DNA from: Cellulomonas fimi
GTDB lineage: Bacteria; Actinomycetota; Actinomycetes; Actinomycetales; Cellulomonadaceae
Length of the DNA: 38,042 nucleotides
Reading direction: 5' to 3'
Assembly: GCF_012952065.1 (NCBI RefSeq)
Contig: NZ_JABCJJ010000026.1
Location: forward strand, 1 to 38,042
The notes beneath the pieces are model-generated. The model saw only the letters and a program-made list of their open reading frames with translations, had not been told where the DNA came from and made no database searches. Shown here in pieces: positions 32,689 through 38,042 of this stretch; the first letter of the stretch is position 1, and each line of letters opens with the position of its first letter. Both the position numbers and the translations under genes were made by a program.

Positions 32689-32949
32689 ATGGACGTGATG
32701 CCGGTCGACCCACGCGATCAGACCTGGGAGGTTGCCGAGCCCCGGTATCGCGTGTACTTCTGGGACGGCTCGAGCTCGACCGAGTTCGAGCTGACCGCGT
32801 CGGATGTCCACGAAGCACACCGATGGGCAGAGGAGAACCGCGGCGATCGCACCTTCACCCTCTACGCGAGCGTTCCCGTCGATGGCTTGGGACTGGTGCG
32901 CCTGTCCGGGCTGGACCCGAGCGCCGGCGCCGGCGCCCCGGTCTCCTGA
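32689..32949 (+). CDS. Small conserved protein of unknown function
   Basis: An 86-aa protein, MDVMPVDPRDQTWEVAEPRY then RVYFWDG, FELTASDVHEAHRWAEEN, and GLGLVRLSGLDP. It looks like a compact alpha/beta domain and I have seen similar small actinobacterial hypothetical proteins, but no function is known to me. An ATG at 32698 is an alternative start. AAGG lies just upstream, and TACAAA 6 nt before the first ATG resembles a degenerate leaderless -10 box. It is the first intact gene after the decayed zone. Confidence 0.65.
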   Translation: MDVMPVDPRDQTWEVAEPRYRVYFWDGSSSTEFELTASDVHEAHRWAEENRGDRTFTLYASVPVDGLGLVRLSGLDPSAGAGAPVS

Positions 32950-33139
32950 GGCACCGCGCCGCATCGGCGCTGGTCAGGCCGTGCCACGCCCATGCCTCGG
33001 TCGGAAGACCCGCAGCGCCCCCGGCGTCGCTCGTCGACCTCCGTGTGCCGCAGCTCGACCGCCCCTGCTCGCAGCAGCGCCCACGCTCCCCCGGCGCGCG
33101 CGGGTGCGGCCGACGGCTGCGGTGCGTATACAGGGACCG

Positions 33140-35020
33140 ATGAGCACCCCGCTGGAGGACTACGCCCTGCTGTCGGACCTGCACACCGGTCCGCTCGTCT
33201 CGCGCGACGGCAGCATCGACTGGTTGTGCCTGCCGCGGTTCGACTCGCCTGCGGTGTTCTCCGCCCTCCTCGGTGACGCCGACGACGGGCGGTGGAAGCT
33301 CTCGGCCGTCGGCGGCGAGGTCGTCGAGCGCCGGTACCTGCCGCAGACGTTCGTGCTCGAGACGACCTGGCGCACGCCGACCGGGACCGTGCGGGTCACG
33401 GACTTCCTGCCACCGAGCACGAACCGCGCCGACCTGGTCCGGCGGGTGGAGTGCCTGGACGGCACGGTCGAGGTCGAGCACGACCTGCGCCTGCGGTTCA
33501 GCTACGCGCGTGCGACCCCGTGGACCCGTCGCCTCGTCGACCGCGACCCGCCGGCGCTGCTCTCGCTCGCGGGCCCCGACGGTCTGCTCATCAGCGGACC
33601 GCTGCTGAGCTGGTTCGAGGCCGACGACGACGACGTCGCCGAGCCGGCACGGGCGGCGCGGCCTGGCAGCGACGTCCCTGTCGACTCGGACGAGGAGGGC
33701 GCGCGGGCGCCTCGGCTGGTCGGGACGTTCGCGCTCGCGGCCGGCGACCGGCTCGACTGGGACCTCACCTGGTTCCCGTCCTACGAGGACCCGCCCGCGG
33801 CGGCCGAACCCGACCGGGCGCTCGCGCAGGCGGTCGAGTTCTGGACCGGCTGGGCCGCGCGGCTCACGGTCCACACGGATCACGACCCGATCGTGCTGCG
33901 CTCGCTGCTCGTCCTGCGCGCGCTCACCCACAGCGAGACGGGCGGCATCGTCGCGGCCGCCACGGCGTCTCTCCCGGAGGAGTTCGGCGGCAGCCGGAAC
34001 TGGGACTACCGGTACACCTGGCTCCGGGACGCGGCGCTGACCATCGAGGTCGCGATCGACCACGGGCTGACGGAGGGTGCCCGCCTGTGGCGCGACTGGC
34101 TCCTGCGGGCCGTCGCGGGCGACGCGGACGACGTCCGGATCATGTACGGGCTGGCCGGCGAGCGGGACCTCACCGAGCTCGAGCTGGACCATCTCGCGGG
34201 CTACGAGGGCTCGCGACCGGTGCGGATCGGCAACGGTGCCGCCGGGCAGTACCAGGCCGACGTCGTCGGCGAGGTCATGATCGCGCTCGGCAAGCTCCGC
34301 GACGCCGGCGTCGCCGAGGACGAGTACACCTGGGGGCTGCAGAAGAGCCTGCTGCGGTTCTGCGAGGCGAACCTCGACCGCAAGGACCACGGCATCTGGG
34401 AGATGCGGGGCGAGCTGCACTGGTTCACCCACGGACGGGCGATGATCTGGGCCGCGTTCGACCAGGGGGTCCGCGCGGTCGAGGAGCACGGCCTGGACGG
34501 GCCCGTCGAGCGGTGGCGCGAGCTGCGGGACCGGATGCGCGCGGAGATCGACGAGCGCGGGTTCGACCCCGAGCTCAACAGCTTCACCCAGACGTACGAC
34601 AACAACGAGGTCGACGCGTCCCTGCTGCAGCTGCCGCACACCGGGTTCCTGGCGTACGACGACCCGCGAATGCTGGGGACCGTCGCGCGCATCGAGCGCG
34701 ACCTGCAGGGCGAGAGCGGCCTGGTGCACCGGTACCGGACGGCCGCGGGCCTGGACGGCCTCGAGGGCGACGAGTACCCGTTCCTCATCTGCAGCTTCTG
34801 GCTGGTCGAGCAGTACGCGCGGAGCGGCCGGGTGGACGACGCGCAACGGCTCATGGACCAGCTAGTCGGCTACGCGGGCGAGCTGGGGCTGCTGAGCGAG
34901 GAGTACGACCCCGCGACGGGCCGGCTCGCCGGGAACTTCCCGCAGGCATTCAGCCACCTCGGCCTCATCCGTGCCGCGGACGCCCTCGGCCCCACGCGCG
35001 GGAGGTGGGCGCCGGACTGA
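33140..35020 (+). CDS. Glycoside hydrolase family 15 protein (trehalase/glucoamylase-like)
   Basis: A 626-aa cytoplasmic enzyme without a signal peptide. The N-terminal beta domain begins LEDYALLSDLHTGPLVSRDG with SIDWLCLPRFDSPA. The (alpha/alpha)6 barrel has NWDYRYTWLRDAALTI, GYEGSRPVRIGNGA, GIWEMRG (near 420, probable catalytic acid region), YDNNEVDASLLQLP and DEYPFLICSFWLVE. Mycobacterial homologues hydrolyse trehalose; glucoamylase activity is the alternative. AGGGA and a TATACA box lie just before the ATG. The helicase gene starts 4 nt after its stop, so the two may be cotranscribed. Confidence 0.93.
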   Translation: MSTPLEDYALLSDLHTGPLVSRDGSIDWLCLPRFDSPAVFSALLGDADDGRWKLSAVGGEVVERRYLPQTFVLETTWRTPTGTVRVTDFLPPSTNRADLVRRVECLDGTVEVEHDLRLRFSYARATPWTRRLVDRDPPALLSLAGPDGLLISGPLLSWFEADDDDVAEPARAARPGSDVPVDSDEEGARAPRLVGTFALAAGDRLDWDLTWFPSYEDPPAAAEPDRALAQAVEFWTGWAARLTVHTDHDPIVLRSLLVLRALTHSETGGIVAAATASLPEEFGGSRNWDYRYTWLRDAALTIEVAIDHGLTEGARLWRDWLLRAVAGDADDVRIMYGLAGERDLTELELDHLAGYEGSRPVRIGNGAAGQYQADVVGEVMIALGKLRDAGVAEDEYTWGLQKSLLRFCEANLDRKDHGIWEMRGELHWFTHGRAMIWAAFDQGVRAVEEHGLDGPVERWRELRDRMRAEIDERGFDPELNSFTQTYDNNEVDASLLQLPHTGFLAYDDPRMLGTVARIERDLQGESGLVHRYRTAAGLDGLEGDEYPFLICSFWLVEQYARSGRVDDAQRLMDQLVGYAGELGLLSEEYDPATGRLAGNFPQAFSHLGLIRAADALGPTRGRWAPD

Positions 35021-35024
35021 GACC

Positions 35025-37634
35025 ATGGGTCCCGTGGCCACCCTCACCGACCGCCCGCTCACGCTCACCGAGCGGATGCCGGCGCAGCGCGACCCGGACT
35101 CGCTGTACGAGGCGTTCACCGCGTGGGCGCAGGACCAGGGGCTCGCTCTCTACCCGGCCCAGCAGGAGGCCCTCCTCGAGCTCGTGACCGGCTCGCACGT
35201 CATCCTGTCGACGCCGACCGGCTCGGGGAAGTCGCTCGTCGCGATGGCCGCGCACTTCGTCGCGCTCGCGCAGGGCCGGCGCACGTACTACACGGCGCCG
35301 CTCAAGGCGCTGGTCAGCGAGAAGTTCTTCGCGCTCGTGGCGGCGTTCGGCTCGGACAACGTCGGCATGATGACCGGGGACTCGGCCGTCAACCCCGGCG
35401 CGCCGATCATCTGCTGCACGGCCGAGATCCTCGCGAACATCGCCCTGCGCACGGGCGGCGGCGTCGCGGAGCAGCCCGGCCACCCCGACGACCCGGTGGT
35501 ACCGGGGGACGACGCCGTCGGCCAGGTCGTGATGGACGAGTTCCACTTCTACGCCGACCCGCAGCGCGGCTGGGCCTGGCAGGTGCCGCTGCTGGAGCTG
35601 CCGCGCGCGCAGTTCCTGCTCATGTCGGCGACGCTCGGCGACGTCACGTTCTTCGCCGACGACCTCACGCGGCGGACCGAGCGGCCCGTCGCGGTCGTGA
35701 CCCACACCGAGCGACCGGTCCCGCTGACGTTCGCCTACGCCGTCGAACCCCTGCACGAGCTCCTCGAGGAGCTCGTGACGACGCGACGCGCCCCCGTCTA
35801 CGTCGTGCACTTCACGCAGGCGGCGGCGGTCGAGCGCGCGCAGGCTCTCATGAGCATGAACGTCGCGAGCCGCGAGCAGCGCGACGAGATCGCGACTGAG
35901 CTCGGCGACTTCCGGTTCGGTCCGGGCTTCGGCAGGACGCTCTCGCGGCTGCTGCGGCACGGCATCGGCGTGCACCACGCCGGGATGCTGCCCAAGTACC
36001 GGCGCGTGGTCGAGCGGCTCACCCAGAAGGGCCTGCTCAAGGTGGTGTGCGGCACCGACACCCTGGGCGTCGGTATCAACGTGCCGATCCGCACGGTCGT
36101 GCTCACCTCCCTCGTGAAGTACGACGGCGTCCGCATGCGCCACCTGACCGCGCGCGAGTTCCACCAGATCTCCGGGCGTGCCGGGCGCGCGGGCTACGAC
36201 ACCGTGGGCGAGGTGATCGTGCTGGCCCCGGAGCACGTGATCGAGAACCGCAAGCTGCTGGAGCGCGCGGGCGACGACCCGAAGAAGATCAAGAAGATCG
36301 TCCGCAAGAAGGCCCCCGAGGGCGCCGTCAACTGGACCGACAAGACGTTCGAGCGGCTGCGTGACGCGCCGCCCGAGCCGCTGACGCCGAGCTTCGCGGT
36401 CTCGCACGCGATGGTGCTCAACGTGCTGGCCCGCCCGGGCGACCCGGTCGAGGCCATGAAGCACCTGCTGCTCGACAACCACGAGCCCGAGTCGGCGCGG
36501 GGTCGGCTCGTCCGCCAGGCGGTCAACGTGTACCGCTCGCTGCGCGCGGCCGGCGTGGTCGAGCGGGTGCCGCGCGCCGGTGGGCGCGGCAGCACGGTGC
36601 GCCTGACCGTCGACCTGCCGCCCCACTTCGCGCTCAACCAGGCCCTGTCGCCGTTCGCGTTCGCCGCCCTCGACCTGCTCGACGTCGAGTCCCCCACGCA
36701 CGCGCTCGACGTCGTCTCCGTGATCGAGGCGACCCTCGACGAGCCGCGCCAGGTGCTCGCTGCTCAGGCCAACAAGGCGCGTGGCGAGGCAGTCGCCGCC
36801 ATGAAGGCCGAGGGCTACGACTACGACGAGCGCATGGCGGCGCTCGAGGACGTGACCTACCCGCAGCCGCTCGCCGAGCTGCTCCAGGCTGCCTTCGCGA
36901 CGTACCGGACGACCAACCCCTGGGTCGCGGACCTCGAGCTCTCGCCCAAGTCGGTGGTCCGCGACATGGTCGAGCGCACGATGACGTTCCCCGAGTACGT
37001 CTCGTACTACGCGCTCGACCGGACCGAGGGGGTGCTGCTGCGGTACCTCGCGGACGCGTACCGCGCGCTGCGCCAGACCGTCCCCGAGGAGAGCCGCACC
37101 GAGGAGCTCGCGGAGCTCGTCGAGTGGCTGGGCGAGGTCGTGCGACGCACGGACTCGAGCCTGCTCGACGAGTGGGAGCGGCTGCGCAACCCCCTGGACG
37201 ACGACGGCGCCGGGGCACGCGTCGACACCGGCACCGAGGACGTCGCGAAGCCGATCACGACCAACGCCCGGGCGTTCCGTGCGCTCGTCCGCAGCGCGCT
37301 GTTCCGCCGGGTCATGCTGGCGGCGCGCGAGGACTACCAGGCGCTCGGCGCGCTCGACGGCGCCGACGGCTGGGACGCCGACGCGTGGGCCGCCGCGCTC
37401 GACCCGTACTACGACGACCACGACGCGATCGGCATCGGCCCGGACGCCCGCGGGCCGCAGCTGCTGATCGTCACCGAGCGGCGCGACGGCGACGGCGCGC
37501 GCTGGGAGGTCCGGCAGCTCCTCGACGACCCGGCGGGCGACCACGACTGGCGCATCGACGCCGTGGTGGACCTCGCGGTGAGCGACGCGGCGGGCGACGT
37601 CGTGCTGCGTGTGACGGCGGTCGGGCCGCTGTAA
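35025..37634 (+). CDS. DEAD/DEAH-box helicase with DUF3516 domain (Ski2-like)
   Basis: An 869-aa helicase. Walker A TPTGSGKS (about 64-71), the Walker B box reads DEFH (about 170-173; VVMDEFHFYADPQRG), motif III LLMSATLGD, GVHHAGMLPKYRRVVE, GTDTLGVGINVPIRTVV and QISGRAGRAG (near 383). The C-terminal 350 or so residues match DUF3516, found mainly in actinobacterial helicases; its role is unknown. RNA turnover is suggested by Ski2/Mtr4 similarity, but DNA cannot be excluded. The ATG at 35025 lacks a close ribosome binding site; GTG at 35034 is an alternative. Confidence 0.94.
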   Translation: MGPVATLTDRPLTLTERMPAQRDPDSLYEAFTAWAQDQGLALYPAQQEALLELVTGSHVILSTPTGSGKSLVAMAAHFVALAQGRRTYYTAPLKALVSEKFFALVAAFGSDNVGMMTGDSAVNPGAPIICCTAEILANIALRTGGGVAEQPGHPDDPVVPGDDAVGQVVMDEFHFYADPQRGWAWQVPLLELPRAQFLLMSATLGDVTFFADDLTRRTERPVAVVTHTERPVPLTFAYAVEPLHELLEELVTTRRAPVYVVHFTQAAAVERAQALMSMNVASREQRDEIATELGDFRFGPGFGRTLSRLLRHGIGVHHAGMLPKYRRVVERLTQKGLLKVVCGTDTLGVGINVPIRTVVLTSLVKYDGVRMRHLTAREFHQISGRAGRAGYDTVGEVIVLAPEHVIENRKLLERAGDDPKKIKKIVRKKAPEGAVNWTDKTFERLRDAPPEPLTPSFAVSHAMVLNVLARPGDPVEAMKHLLLDNHEPESARGRLVRQAVNVYRSLRAAGVVERVPRAGGRGSTVRLTVDLPPHFALNQALSPFAFAALDLLDVESPTHALDVVSVIEATLDEPRQVLAAQANKARGEAVAAMKAEGYDYDERMAALEDVTYPQPLAELLQAAFATYRTTNPWVADLELSPKSVVRDMVERTMTFPEYVSYYALDRTEGVLLRYLADAYRALRQTVPEESRTEELAELVEWLGEVVRRTDSSLLDEWERLRNPLDDDGAGARVDTGTEDVAKPITTNARAFRALVRSALFRRVMLAAREDYQALGALDGADGWDADAWAAALDPYYDDHDAIGIGPDARGPQLLIVTERRDGDGARWEVRQLLDDPAGDHDWRIDAVVDLAVSDAAGDVVLRVTAVGPL

Positions 37635-37755
37635 GAGCGCGCGGACAGAGGGGTTAGTCGTTCGACGGTGTCGCCCGTTTCGTGAGTTCGACCGTCGCTG
37701 AGGGCGATGGCCACGGTCGCCGCAGACTAGGTCCAACCGGGCGCGCTGGCGTATC

Positions 37756-37836
37756 CCGGTCGGGACGGAGCGTTGATGTGCTCCGGTCGGGACGGAGCGC
37801 TGCCGTGCCCCGGTCGGGCTGGGCTGACCAGTCAGA
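37756..37836. repeat. 27-bp-period tandem repeat
   Basis: CCGGTCGGGACGGAGCG begins at 37756 and again at 37783, and a diverged third unit (CCGGTCGGG) at 37810, a regular 27-bp spacing. It lies between the convergent helicase and HNH genes. Confidence 0.75.
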
Positions 37837-37878
37837 ACGATGGAGGACCAGTCAGAACGATGGAGGTCAGAACGGTGG
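37827..37878. repeat. 20-bp tandem repeat overlapping the HNH gene stop
   Basis: ACCAGTCAGAACGATGGAGG occurs twice in tandem (37827-37846 and 37847-37866), then a partial copy TCAGAACGGTGG (37867-37878), which is the HNH gene's own last codons and stop. The units look like duplications of that gene's 3' end. Confidence 0.8.
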
Positions 37879-38042
37879 TGGTTCGTCCCAGCCTGTTCGG
37901 GTGGGCGGGGTGCTTGGGTTCGGTGGCCCCGTGGCGGGCGGGGCGGTCGGCTGGACGGACGGGTGGCTCGGGTCCGCCGCGATGGTCGGACGCCGGTACC
38001 GGTGGCCGGTGGGCGCGGTCCAGTGGGTGGCGCCGGTCTCCT
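37867..38042 (-). CDS. 3' end of a DUF222/HNH endonuclease gene (partial)
   Basis: 57 codons and a stop are inside the window; the rest lies beyond the right edge. The segment reads TGATHWTAPTGHRYRRP, then a Pro/Thr-rich linker, and ends WDEPPPF. The 'W..P.G..Y..P' segment after the HNH core and the terminal DEPPPF are characteristic of the DUF222 (13E12-repeat) HNH endonuclease family, which is multi-copy in actinobacteria. The HNH catalytic residues are not in view. It converges on the helicase gene across a 232-nt repeat-rich gap. Confidence 0.8.
   Translation of the reverse strand, partial: ETGATHWTAPTGHRYRRPTIAADPSHPSVQPTAPPATGPPNPSTPPTRTGWDEPPPF

Noticed and set aside
34965-37736. A 923-codon open frame on the minus strand opposite the DUF3516 helicase
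   Set aside because: It is the mirror of a GC-rich gene; its translation is Arg/Val/Asp-rich without any domain, while the plus strand has a full helicase.
37756-37878. Possible CRISPR array
   Set aside because: The repeats are tandem with no unique spacers, only two or three units, two different periods, and no cas genes.

Overview
The window is very GC-rich, uses many GTG starts and has almost only G or C in third codon positions. Gene order follows the conserved actinobacterial chromosome core: rpmB/fakA-recG-rsmD-coaD-yceD-rpmF-rnc-mutM, thiL-DUF3515-ddl-gpsA-plsC-murA-leuDC/ndgR, and tRNA-Glu/tRNA-Gln-gltX. Two features fit the mycothiol-containing Actinobacteria: a DinB/maleylpyruvate-isomerase-like protein and a DUF3516 helicase. 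I infer a member of Micrococcales, Cellulomonas-like. The genus is an inference and was not tested.

Layout. The first bases hold the 3' end of an unidentified gene. From 189 to 11559 a long minus-strand unit runs fakA-like, recG, an uncharacterised ABC exporter (ATPase plus large membrane protein), rsmD, coaD, a coiled-coil protein, YceD, rpmF, rnc, mutM and an orphan DevR-like response regulator. Divergent to it is rpmB, with a structured leader and a terminator. Next come a GNAT gene, thiL, a DUF3515 lipoprotein, ddl and a PLP trans-sulfuration enzyme. The minus-strand set leuC-leuD-murA-plsC-gpsA follows, with the IclR regulator ndgR divergent from leuC. A 34-bp perfect palindrome separates ndgR from tRNA-Glu(CTC) and tRNA-Gln(CTG). 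After a methyltransferase gene comes a minus-strand block: DinB-like protein, methyltransferase, FAH-family hydrolase, gltX and a HAD phosphatase.

From about 30.2 to 32.7 kb the order breaks down. A 31-codon ORF with a strong ribosome binding site faces a PPK2-type polyphosphate kinase pseudogene that carries several internal deletions. After an intact LLM-class flavin oxidoreductase gene come a response-regulator gene that has lost its phosphorylation site and its 5' end, and, directly abutting it, the 3' end of an S66 LD-carboxypeptidase gene. The right end holds a small unknown protein, a GH15 trehalase/glucoamylase-like enzyme, a large DUF3516 helicase, tandem repeats, and the 3' end of a DUF222/HNH endonuclease gene running off the edge.

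Much of the window is translation, cell-wall and lipid-precursor, leucine and DNA-repair housekeeping. No prophage, CRISPR array or defence island is visible. The points most worth a second look are the decay zone, the 31-codon ORF, the recurring TANNNT box 6-8 nt before start codons (leaderless architecture, including genes inside apparent operons), and the uncharacterised ABC system. No gene-free stretch exceeds 300 bases. The longest are 37635-37866 (repeats), 11560-11778 (rpmB/fakA divergent region with rpmB leader), 23306-23508 (tRNA promoter) and 32950-33139 (nothing clear apart from a TATACA box before the GH15 gene).
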